Source of the DNA: Mesorhizobium temperatum
GTDB lineage: Bacteria; Pseudomonadota; Alphaproteobacteria; Rhizobiales; Rhizobiaceae
DNA: 64,000 nucleotides
Reading direction: 5' to 3'
Assembly (NCBI RefSeq): GCF_002284575.1
Contig: NZ_NPKJ01000060.1
Coordinates: 110,515-174,514, forward strand
Of the stretch, positions 36,808 to 43,637 are shown one piece after another. Numbering within the stretch: position 1 is the first letter of the stretch; every line of letters begins with the position of its first letter. The translations under genes and the position numbers were made by a program. The notes beneath the pieces were generated by a model, which was not told the DNA's origin, ran no database searches, and saw only the letters and a program-made list of their open reading frames with translations.

Positions 36808-37641
36808 ATGCCCGCCGAGAGCGAAGACGGAAGCCGCCATGAAATTCCCGGCCTCGACCGGTTCGAGATGGTGCGGCGTGCGCCCGGCCCTCGGCTCCGC
36901 GGCTCCGTCACCGATCTATGCTTCTATCGCGAAACGGCACCGGGCCGCTTCCGCAACGTCGAATATGCATCGCTGACCGTGCCGCTGGTCATCAGCTTCG
37001 CCGAACCCTTCGCCATCGGGCTCGGCAGGGAGCCGGGCGGCAATGACCGCTTCGCCAGTTTCGCCGCCGGCCTCTATGCCGGTCCGGTGGTGATCGAATC
37101 CTTCGGTGGTGCCTGCTGCGTCCAGGTCAATTTCACGCCGCTCGGCGCCCGACGCTTCTTCGGCCTTGCGATGAGCGAACTGACCGACCGGATGGTCGGG
37201 CTCGACGATGTGCTCGGACTTGAAGGCATCGCGCTACGCGAAAGACTTGGCAATGCGCGCGACTGGAGCGCACGCTTCGCCATCGTCGAGACGTTCGTCG
37301 CGGCACGACTGGCCAAAGCCCGGGAAACGCAGACCGAAATCGCCTGGGCCTATGACCGGATCATCGTCTCGGGCGGCCGCATTCGCGTGTCGTCGCTCGC
37401 CGACAGGCTGGGCTGGAGCCGCAAGCATCTCTTGGGAAAATTCTCCAATGCGATCGGCGTCGGCCCCAAGACGCTGTCGCGCATCGTCCGCTTCAACCGG
37501 GCGCTCGGCCTGTCAAGGCAGGACAAATCCGATTGGGCTGATATCGCCGCCGATTGCGGCTATGCCGACCAGGCGCATCTGGTGCGCGAATTCCGCGACC
37601 TTGCCGGCGAAACGCCGACGACGCTTGCCGCCCAGGCATAG
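36808..37641 (+). CDS. AraC-type transcriptional regulator with N-terminal DUF6597-like domain
   Basis: 277 residues. The N-terminal half (FYRETAPGRFRNVEYASLTV; PLVISFAEPFAIGLG; CCVQVNFTPLGARRFFG) resembles the DUF6597 sensor. The C-terminal half carries two AraC helix-turn-helix units (SSLADRLGWSRKHLLGKFSN; IAADCGYADQAHLVREFRDL). The effector is unknown. The VOC gene 106 bases downstream on the same strand is a likely target or partner. Confidence 0.85.
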   Translation: MPAESEDGSRHEIPGLDRFEMVRRAPGPRLRGSVTDLCFYRETAPGRFRNVEYASLTVPLVISFAEPFAIGLGREPGGNDRFASFAAGLYAGPVVIESFGGACCVQVNFTPLGARRFFGLAMSELTDRMVGLDDVLGLEGIALRERLGNARDWSARFAIVETFVAARLAKARETQTEIAWAYDRIIVSGGRIRVSSLADRLGWSRKHLLGKFSNAIGVGPKTLSRIVRFNRALGLSRQDKSDWADIAADCGYADQAHLVREFRDLAGETPTTLAAQA

Positions 37642-37747
37642 ACGCGCAGGGTCCCTTTGCAGGACGCTCAGGTAACATTTCTTCAAGACGGGCGAACAGC
37701 CTTCGCCCAGACTGGGTTATCCACCAACCCAAACGAAGGAGATCGTC

Positions 37748-38167
37748 ATGCCGAAAACTACCGAACCACCACGGCTTTACCCAGCGCTGCGCTACCGCAA
37801 TGCCGCCAAGATGATCGACTGGCTGGGCGAGGCCTTCGGCTTCAGCGTCCGCGCCCGCTATGGCGAAGGCGACGTCGTGCACCATGCCGAGCTCGCATTC
37901 GGCTCTTCGATCATCATGCTCGGCACCGCACGCGAGGACGCTTACGGCAAGATGGTCGGCGCACCGGGCTCCGGCGGCGGCAACTCGATCTATATCGCCG
38001 TCGACGACGCCGATGCCGCCTACATCAGAGCCAAGAAGGCCGGCGCCGAAATACTGGAAGAACTGACCGACCGCGACTATGGCAGCCGCGAGTTCATCTG
38101 CCGCGATCCGGAAGGCAATGTCTGGTCCGTCGGCACCTACTGGCCGAAGGCCGATGAAAAAGCCTGA
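37748..38167 (+). CDS. VOC/glyoxalase superfamily protein
   Basis: 139 residues with AAGGAG before the ATG. It begins LYPALRYRNAAKMIDWLGEA and contains a single beta-alpha-beta-beta-beta repeat pair (VVHHAELAFGSSIIMLG; GGNSIYIAVDDADAAYIRAK; YGSREFICRDPEGNVWSVGT). Relatives include glyoxalases, fosfomycin/bleomycin-resistance proteins and dioxygenases. Metal ligands are not certain, so the reaction cannot be named. Confidence 0.85.
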   Translation: MPKTTEPPRLYPALRYRNAAKMIDWLGEAFGFSVRARYGEGDVVHHAELAFGSSIIMLGTAREDAYGKMVGAPGSGGGNSIYIAVDDADAAYIRAKKAGAEILEELTDRDYGSREFICRDPEGNVWSVGTYWPKADEKA

Positions 38168-38184
38168 ATGGCAACGCTCCCCAA

Positions 38185-38246
38185 CTTCGTCATCCCTGGG
38201 TCTTCGCGACGGAGCTTCGCTCCTGCTTCGCCCAGGGATGACGAAG
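38185..38246. repeat. long intergenic palindrome
   Basis: CTTCGTCATCCCTGGG (38185-38200) is the exact inverse of CCCAGGGATGACGAAG (38231-38246). Inside the 30-base loop a smaller hairpin GGAGC/GCTCC (38211-38223) is nested. It lies between the convergent VOC and cobQ genes and may serve as a bidirectional stop or an RNA stabiliser. It resembles mobile palindromic elements found in rhizobial intergenic regions. Confidence 0.88.
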
Positions 38247-38296
38247 CGATCGGCACATCTGGCCGGCTCAAGCTTCTGCGCTAAGGACCATGAGCT

Positions 38297-39769
38297 CTAA
38301 CGCGCCAGGCCAAAAATGGCGTCGCAGTCGAGGTGAGTCTCCAGCTCGGCTGCGACCTCGTCCAGTGCCCGTTCGACCTCGGCGCGGTAGTCGATGCCGC
38401 CGCCTTTGACGCCGAGATTTTCCAGGAATTTCGCCCGAAAAGCGTCAGCGGAAAACAGCCCGTGCAGATAGGTGCCCGACACCTTGCCGTCGGCGGAGAT
38501 GGCGCCGTCATCGGCGCCGTTGATGACGGCGGACGGCCGCAGCGTGTCCGGACCGGTGGTGCGGCCGAGATGGATCTCGTAGCCTTCGAGCGGCAGGTCG
38601 AACTGCAGCGAGCGCGCGCTGACATTGCGCACCGTCTTTTCCGACTCCATCACCGTTTCGACGTCGAGCAGGCCGAGGCCCCTGGTCTCGGTAACGCTGC
38701 CCTCGATGCCGTCGGGATCGCGCACGACACGGCCGAGCATCTGGAAGCCGCCACAGATGCCGACCACGTGGCCGCCGCGCTTGCGGTGGGCGACAAGGTC
38801 GCGATCCCAGCCATTCTCGCGAAATCTTAGGAGATCGCCGATCGTCGACTTCGAGCCGGGAATGACCACCAGCCCAGCATCCTCTGGCAAGTGCTGGCCG
38901 GGCGGCACGAACATCACCTCGACCTGAGGCTCGGCCTTGAGCGGGTCGAGGTCGTCGAAATTGGCGATACGCGAAAGCATCGGCACCGCCACTTTCAACG
39001 CCCGCTTTTCGCCGGATACCAGGCGTTCGAGCACCACCGAATCTTCCGAGGGCAATCGCGCCGCCGCCTTCAGCCACGGCACGACGCCAAAGCAGCGCCA
39101 GCCGGTGAAGCTCTCGATCGCCTTGATGCCGTCATCGAACAGCGAGACATCGCCGCGGAACTTGTTGATGAGGTAGCCGACGATCATGCGCCGGTCCTCT
39201 TCCGGCAGGATCAGATGGGTGCCGGCGATCGAGGCGATGACGCCACCGCGATCGATGTCGCCGACGAGGATCACCGGCACGTCGGCGCGCGTGGCAAAGC
39301 CCATATTGGCAATGTCGCGGCTCCTGAGATTGATCTCGGCCGGCGAGCCGGCGCCTTCGACGATGACGAGGTCGGCGCCCTCACCGACCTTTGCCCAGGA
39401 GTCCAGCACGGCATCCATCAGCCGGCCCTTCAGCGCCTGGTAGTCGCGTGCCCGCGCCTCGCCGAACACCTTGCCCTGCACCACAACTTGCGCGCCGACA
39501 TCGGTCTGCGGCTTGAGCAGCACCGGGTTCATGTGGACGGAGGGCACAACGCCACAGGCGATCGCCTGCAGCCATTGGGCGCGGCCAATCTCGCCGCCGC
39601 CGGAGTTGTCGCCCGGAATGTCGGCGACGGCGGCGTTGTTCGACATGTTCTGCGGCTTGAACGGCCGTACCTTCAGCCCACGGTTCCTGGCCGCGCGGCA
39701 CAGACCCGCGACCAGCACCGTCTTGCCGACATCGGAGCCCGTGCCCTGGAGCATGATCGCCTTGGCCAT
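38297..39769 (-). CDS. cobQ: cobyric acid synthase
   Basis: 490 residues. The N-terminal P-loop (QGTGSDVGKTVLVAGLCRAA) and the amidation domain (VIVEGAGSPAEINL; VILVGDIDRGGVIASIAGTH) are followed by the glutamine amidotransferase part with the nucleophile Cys in VGICGGFQMLGRVVRDPDGI and a C-terminal His (SGTYLHGLF). It amidates four carboxylates of adenosylcobyrinic acid a,c-diamide in cobalamin synthesis, in the cytosol. The start overlaps the stop of the DddL-like gene by one base (TAATG). No cobalamin riboswitch or other cob gene is seen nearby. Confidence 0.95.
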   Translation of the reverse strand: MAKAIMLQGTGSDVGKTVLVAGLCRAARNRGLKVRPFKPQNMSNNAAVADIPGDNSGGGEIGRAQWLQAIACGVVPSVHMNPVLLKPQTDVGAQVVVQGKVFGEARARDYQALKGRLMDAVLDSWAKVGEGADLVIVEGAGSPAEINLRSRDIANMGFATRADVPVILVGDIDRGGVIASIAGTHLILPEEDRRMIVGYLINKFRGDVSLFDDGIKAIESFTGWRCFGVVPWLKAAARLPSEDSVVLERLVSGEKRALKVAVPMLSRIANFDDLDPLKAEPQVEVMFVPPGQHLPEDAGLVVIPGSKSTIGDLLRFRENGWDRDLVAHRKRGGHVVGICGGFQMLGRVVRDPDGIEGSVTETRGLGLLDVETVMESEKTVRNVSARSLQFDLPLEGYEIHLGRTTGPDTLRPSAVINGADDGAISADGKVSGTYLHGLFSADAFRAKFLENLGVKGGGIDYRAEVERALDEVAAELETHLDCDAIFGLAR

Positions 39770-40464
39770 TAATTCCTGCCCTGTGAAACGGTGCCGGTGA
39801 CCGTGGATTTCGCCGCCAGTGGCCCGCCGCGCCAGATGTAGAGCGCCAGCAGCGGCTCCTTGCCGGTGCGCATGGCGTGGCTGACGTCAGAGGCATGGTG
39901 GATCACCTCGCCCGCCTCGCGCCTGCGAAATTCGCCCTCGCCCATGCGCCATTCGGTGCCGCCGGTCAACGGAATGTAGATCTCCTCGGCGACGTGGTGA
40001 TGATCGGGATAGACGATATCAGGTCCGAGGATCAGCAAGCCGGCCGCGACCTCGTCGTTGACGAAATGGCCGCGCGTGCCGAAGACCTCCAGCCAGCCGT
40101 AATTGTCGATGAATGTCTTGCCGAAATCCGCCTCGCTGTAGGTCTGGCCCCAGCACAGTTCGCCGCGACGCTCCGCAACCAGCCGCGCCAGCGGCTGGGC
40201 ATTTGCCGGGGCGAGTTCGACGATGCGGTCGAGCTGGCGCAGGCAGGCGAGCGGACGCGGCTCGAGCGGACGCGCCGGCATGGCCCAGCCGATCCGGGCC
40301 ACGGCATCGCGCACCAGCGCATCATTGAACGTTTCGAGATAGGTGTGGAAACGTTCGAGCAGTTCATCGAAATTTGTCGTCACGCCTTGCTCCAGATACG
40401 CATTCGCGCACAGCCGCTGCCCAGATGGTTGGATGGAGATGGTCGGCTTGCGCGGCGGCATCAT
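39769..40464 (-). CDS. DddL-family cupin (dimethylsulfoniopropionate lyase-like)
   Basis: About 231 residues; ATGs at 40464 and 40461 are both possible. A helical N-terminal half (FDELLERFHTYLETFNDALV; CWGQTYSEADFGKTFIDNYG) leads into a cupin barrel with the metal motif YPDHHHVAEEIYIPLTGGTE and WRMGEGEFRRREAGEVIHHA. DddL-type lyases split DMSP into acrylate and dimethyl sulfide using this His/Glu/Tyr set. Many relatives outside marine bacteria are uncharacterised, so activity is only suggested. The gene is coupled to cobQ by a one-base overlap. Confidence 0.75.
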   Translation of the reverse strand: MMPPRKPTISIQPSGQRLCANAYLEQGVTTNFDELLERFHTYLETFNDALVRDAVARIGWAMPARPLEPRPLACLRQLDRIVELAPANAQPLARLVAERRGELCWGQTYSEADFGKTFIDNYGWLEVFGTRGHFVNDEVAAGLLILGPDIVYPDHHHVAEEIYIPLTGGTEWRMGEGEFRRREAGEVIHHASDVSHAMRTGKEPLLALYIWRGGPLAAKSTVTGTVSQGRN

Positions 40465-40520
40465 TGGTCTAGATTGAGCGGCGCGCAAAGCCAAAAACGA
40501 CAGACATCAGGGAGCACGCC

Positions 40521-41687
40521 ATGGACGCCGCTGTCGATGCGAGCACCAGCCAGTTCGAACTCAACGAGGACCAGCGCGCCATCCAGGAGATGGCCGAGGC
40601 CTTCGCTGCCGATCGTGTCGCGCCGAACGCACTCGACTGGGACCGCAACAAGCATTTTCCGGCCGACGTGATCCGCGAGACCGGGCCGCTCGGCCTTGGC
40701 GGCATCTATATCCGTGACGATGTCGGCGGCTCGGCACTGGGACGACTGGACGCGGTGCTGATCTTCGAGGCGCTTTCGCGTGCCGATCCGGCCTTCTCCT
40801 CCTTCATTTCGATCCATAACATGGTGGCGTCGATGATCGACCGCTTCGGCAGCGACGAACAGCGTCAGCGCTTCCTACCGAAGCTGACTTCGATGGAATG
40901 GCTGGCCAGCTACTGCCTGACCGAGCCGGGTTCGGGATCGGATGCGGCGGCGCTGAAGACGCGCGCGGTGAAAAGCGGCGATGACTACGTGCTGAACGGC
41001 GTCAAGCAGTTCATCTCAGGCGCCGGCGACAGCGACATCTATATCGTCATGGCGCGCACTGGCGCCGACGGGCCGAAGGGCATTTCCACCTTCGTCGTGC
41101 CGAAGGATGCGCCCGGCCTTTCCTTCGGCGCCAACGAGCACAAGATGGGCTGGCACATGCAATCAACCCGCCAGGTCATCTTTGAGGATTGCAAGGTGCC
41201 GGCGCAAAACCTGCTTTCAGCCGAAGGCGCCGGCTTCGGCATCGCCATGGCCGGGCTCGACGGCGGCAGACTCAACATCGCCGCCTGTTCGCTGGGCGGG
41301 GCGCAATCGGCGCTCGACAAGGCGCTGTCCTACACCGCCGAGCGCAAGGCCTTCGGCGCCAAGATCAACCAGTTCCAGGCGCTGCAGTTCAAGCTCGCCG
41401 ACATGGAGACCGAGCTGCAGGCAGCACGAATCTTCCTCTACGCTGCCGCCTCGAAGCTCGACCACAAGGCCCCGGACGCCTCGAAATGGTCGGCAATGGC
41501 CAAGCGCTTCGTCACCGACATCGGCTTCAACGTCGCCAACGATGCGCTGCAACTGCATGGCGGCTACGGCTATCTGCACGATTACGGCATCGAGAAGCTG
41601 GTCCGGGACCTGCGCGTCCACCAGATCCTCGAAGGCACCAACGAGATCATGCGCGTCATCATCGCACGCGCCGTGATCGGTCGGTAA
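40521..41687 (+). CDS. acyl-CoA dehydrogenase (isobutyryl-CoA dehydrogenase type)
   Basis: 388 residues. Family signatures are complete: WLASYCLTEPGSGSDAAALK, GAGFGIAMAGLDGGRLNIAA, FQALQFKLADMETELQAARI and the catalytic-loop region near QILEGTNEIMRVIIAR; FAD is expected as cofactor with electrons passed to ETF. The pairing with mmsB downstream on the same strand points to valine degradation (isobutyryl-CoA to methacrylyl-CoA). The stop codon is followed without a gap by the heptamer array. Confidence 0.87.
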   Translation: MDAAVDASTSQFELNEDQRAIQEMAEAFAADRVAPNALDWDRNKHFPADVIRETGPLGLGGIYIRDDVGGSALGRLDAVLIFEALSRADPAFSSFISIHNMVASMIDRFGSDEQRQRFLPKLTSMEWLASYCLTEPGSGSDAAALKTRAVKSGDDYVLNGVKQFISGAGDSDIYIVMARTGADGPKGISTFVVPKDAPGLSFGANEHKMGWHMQSTRQVIFEDCKVPAQNLLSAEGAGFGIAMAGLDGGRLNIAACSLGGAQSALDKALSYTAERKAFGAKINQFQALQFKLADMETELQAARIFLYAAASKLDHKAPDASKWSAMAKRFVTDIGFNVANDALQLHGGYGYLHDYGIEKLVRDLRVHQILEGTNEIMRVIIARAVIGR

Positions 41688-41736
41688 GGCAGTAGGCAGT
41701 AGGCAGTAGGCAATAGGCAATAGGCAGTAGGCAGTA
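41688..41736. repeat. seven tandem heptamers (GGCAGTA/GGCAATA)
   Basis: Starting at the base after the acyl-CoA dehydrogenase stop codon, the units are GGCAGTA three times, GGCAATA twice and GGCAGTA twice. The array ends two bases before the ATG of the four-helix-bundle gene. Each junction contains TAGG, so the last units may also act as its weak ribosome site. Confidence 0.95.
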
Positions 41737-41738
41737 AG

Positions 41739-42107
41739 ATGACCGGCAAGATCAATTCGTACAAGGATCTTATCGTATGGCAGCAGGCGATGGATCTGGC
41801 CGTCGCCACCTACTCCTTGACCAAGGCATGGCCAAAAGAGGAATTGTATGGGTTGACCAGCCAAATCCGCCGCTCAGCAACCTCTATCCCTGCAAACATC
41901 GCGGAAGGTTATGGCCGAGACAACAGAGGCTCTTATCAACAATTTCTCAGGATAGACCAAGGGTCGCTGAAGGAGTTCGAGACGCACCTCCGGATCGCTG
42001 AACGCATTGGCCTTGCTACGCATGATCAAGCTTATCAGATGCTGTTAGCGACCGAGGGCATCGGAAAAATGCTTCGCCAACTTATTAGCAAACTTGCGCC
42101 CGAATAG
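41739..42107 (+). CDS. four-helix bundle protein (23S rRNA intervening-sequence protein / bAvd-like family)
   Basis: 122 residues. The family pattern is clear: SYKDLIVWQQAMDLAVATYS, LYGLTSQIRRSATSIPANIA with EGYGR, and QGSLKEFETHLRIAERIGLA. Relatives are the proteins coded in 23S rRNA intervening sequences and the accessory protein of diversity-generating retroelements; no molecular function is known for free-standing copies. The gene is less GC-rich than its neighbours and is bracketed by inverted heptamer arrays, which suggests it arrived as a unit between acyl-CoA dehydrogenase and mmsB. Confidence 0.88.
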   Translation: MTGKINSYKDLIVWQQAMDLAVATYSLTKAWPKEELYGLTSQIRRSATSIPANIAEGYGRDNRGSYQQFLRIDQGSLKEFETHLRIAERIGLATHDQAYQMLLATEGIGKMLRQLISKLAPE

Positions 42108-42127
42108 GCTGCCTACTGCCTACTGCC
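42107..42127. repeat. inverted heptamers (TACTGCC) after the four-helix-bundle gene
   Basis: GGCTGCC (42107-42113), TACTGCC (42114-42120) and TACTGCC (42121-42127) follow, starting in the last base of the stop codon. TACTGCC is the reverse complement of the GGCAGTA unit at 41688-41736, so the two arrays form an interrupted inverted repeat around the gene. Confidence 0.93.
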
Positions 42128-42151
42128 CTACCCAAACCACGGAGTGCCATT

Positions 42152-43036
42152 ATGACCACCATCGCCTTCATCGGCCTCGGCAACATGGGCAACCCGATGG
42201 CCGCCAACCTCGTCAAGGCGGGATATGCAGTGCACGGCTTCGACCTGTTGCCGGAAAACCTTGTCATCGCCAAGGACCATGGCGTCGTCGTCATGGCCAA
42301 TGCCGTTGCCGCGGTGAAGGAGGCCGATGTGGTCATCACCATGCTGCCGGCCGGCAAGCATGTCCTGTCGGTCCACGAGGACATCGCGCCCAAGGCGAAA
42401 AAAGGCGCCCTGTTCATCGATTCCTCGACCATCGACGTCGAATCGGCACGAAAAGCCCACGCCATTGCCGCCAAACATAAGCTGCTGTCGATCGACGCGC
42501 CGGTTTCCGGCGGCACCGGCGGCGCCACCGCCGGCACGCTGACCTTCATGGCCGGCGGCTCGAACGAAGCCTTCGCCAAAGCCGAACCAATCCTCAAGCC
42601 GATGGCCGGCCGTATCGTCCATTGCGGCGACGACGGCGCCGGACAAGCGGCAAAGATCTGCAACAACATGATCCTTGGCATTTCGATGATCGGCGTCGCC
42701 GAAGCCTTCGTTCTGGCCGAAAAGCTCGGCCTGTCGCATCAGGCGCTGTTCGACGTCGCCTCGACCTCGTCGGGCCAGTGCTGGTCGCTGACCACCTACT
42801 GCCCGGTGCCCGGCCCGGTGCCGACATCGCCGGCCAACAATGGCTACAGGCCGGGGTTTGCCGCAGCACTGATGCTGAAGGACCTGAAACTGTCACAGGA
42901 AGCCGCGCAAAGCGCCGGTGCGGTGACGCCGCTGGGCGCCGAGGCCGCCCAGCTTTATGCGTTGTTCAATGCCCAGGGCCATGCCGCTGCCGATTTTTCC
43001 GGCATCATAAATTTCCTGCGCGGCACCCCGGCGTAA
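42152..43036 (+). CDS. mmsB: 3-hydroxyisobutyrate dehydrogenase
   Basis: 294 residues. The NAD-binding N-terminus reads IAFIGLGNMGNPMAANLVKA, the substrate motif is DAPVSGGTGGATAGTLTFMA, and the catalytic Lys lies in GAGQAAKICNNMILGISMIG. It oxidises 3-hydroxyisobutyrate to methylmalonate semialdehyde in valine breakdown. ACGGAG precedes the ATG. It follows the acyl-CoA dehydrogenase gene but is separated from it by the heptamer-flanked insert. Confidence 0.93.
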   Translation: MTTIAFIGLGNMGNPMAANLVKAGYAVHGFDLLPENLVIAKDHGVVVMANAVAAVKEADVVITMLPAGKHVLSVHEDIAPKAKKGALFIDSSTIDVESARKAHAIAAKHKLLSIDAPVSGGTGGATAGTLTFMAGGSNEAFAKAEPILKPMAGRIVHCGDDGAGQAAKICNNMILGISMIGVAEAFVLAEKLGLSHQALFDVASTSSGQCWSLTTYCPVPGPVPTSPANNGYRPGFAAALMLKDLKLSQEAAQSAGAVTPLGAEAAQLYALFNAQGHAAADFSGIINFLRGTPA

Positions 43037-43100
43037 TGTCGCCCAAAAGCTTACCCTCGGCTTGACCCGAGGGTGCGCAGCGGTTTTGGGACAACGACAT
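43036..43100. repeat. rhizobial-type palindromic intergenic element, copy 2
   Basis: ATGTCG (43036-43041) plus CCCAAAA (43042-43048) pair with TTTTGGG (43084-43090) and CGACAT (43095-43100), with ACAA bulged. Its plan matches the element at 35519-35567. The loop contains an extra perfect hairpin, ACCCTCGG (43053-43060) / CCGAGGGT (43067-43074). The left arm begins in the last base of the mmsB stop codon. A tail rich in AAAGCGCGTCGCATG follows. Confidence 0.85.
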
Positions 43101-43380
43101 GGATAAAAACAAGAACTTAAAGCGCGTCGCATGAGTCCCATCAGACGCGCCGCGCATTAGGCCTCGAACTCGACGGGCCTTTCGATTTCCCGGCAAAAGA
43201 AACATCGCAAATTTAGATTTGCTTAAACTATCGATAACCACCCGGTAACGATGTTCCTGTAGAACGGAATGCGAGGCGGCATATCGCATCCGCCCGGCGC
43301 TCCGGATCAGGTCTCGCGTACCGGAGCCCGTAAGTTTCGCAAGTGTTCTGGTAGCGAAGCGCCATGCGTATCTGGCAAAG

Positions 43381-43407
43381 CCGCGTTCCGGATGGAGCGC
43401 GGTTTTT
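43381..43407 (+). terminator. rho-independent terminator
   Basis: CCGCGTTCC (43381-43389), loop GGAT and GGAGCGCGG (43394-43402), with one G-T pair, are followed by TTTTT. It is more than 340 bases after mmsB and about 230 before the ABC transporter gene, so it may belong to a lost gene or isolate the transporter from read-through. Confidence 0.75.
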
Positions 43408-43417
43408 GCGTTTCGCA

Positions 43418-43637
43418 TTCTTCAAGGACAGTGAGACGATCGCCCTGGCGCGTCTCCAGATGGTCGTCGGCATCGTGGCGAGCGCGATCTGAGATGACCT
43501 AACTCCTGAAGCTCATCAGTCCTGTCGGCAAGATTGTCGACAGGCTCACGAAGTGGCAGCAGATCAAGGAAGACGCCAAGAAACGAAGCCGACCGCATCC
43601 GCGCCGACGAGGAGATCAAGCGGCTCGAGCGGACATC
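43418..43637 (+). pseudogene. probable remnant of a small gene, frameshifted
   Basis: Protein-like segments occur in successive frames: FFKDSETIALARLQMVVGIV ending at a stop near 43490, then KLISPVGKIVDRLTKWQQIK with EDAK, and after one more shift EADRIRADEEIKRLER. The pattern (short hydrophobic N-part, charged helical C-part) suggests a decayed phage-type or membrane-associated small protein. No intact frame remains, and the family is not certain. Nothing is recognised between 43101 and 43380. Confidence 0.35.

Noticed and set aside
38200..40464. Cobalamin riboswitch upstream of the cobQ operon
   Set aside because: No recognisable conserved B12-box sequence in the short region before the cupin gene at 40464-40520.
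41688..42127. CRISPR array or diversity-generating retroelement
   Set aside because: The heptamers have no spacers and there is no reverse transcriptase or cas gene in the window. Only the four-helix-bundle protein recalls the accessory protein of such retroelements.
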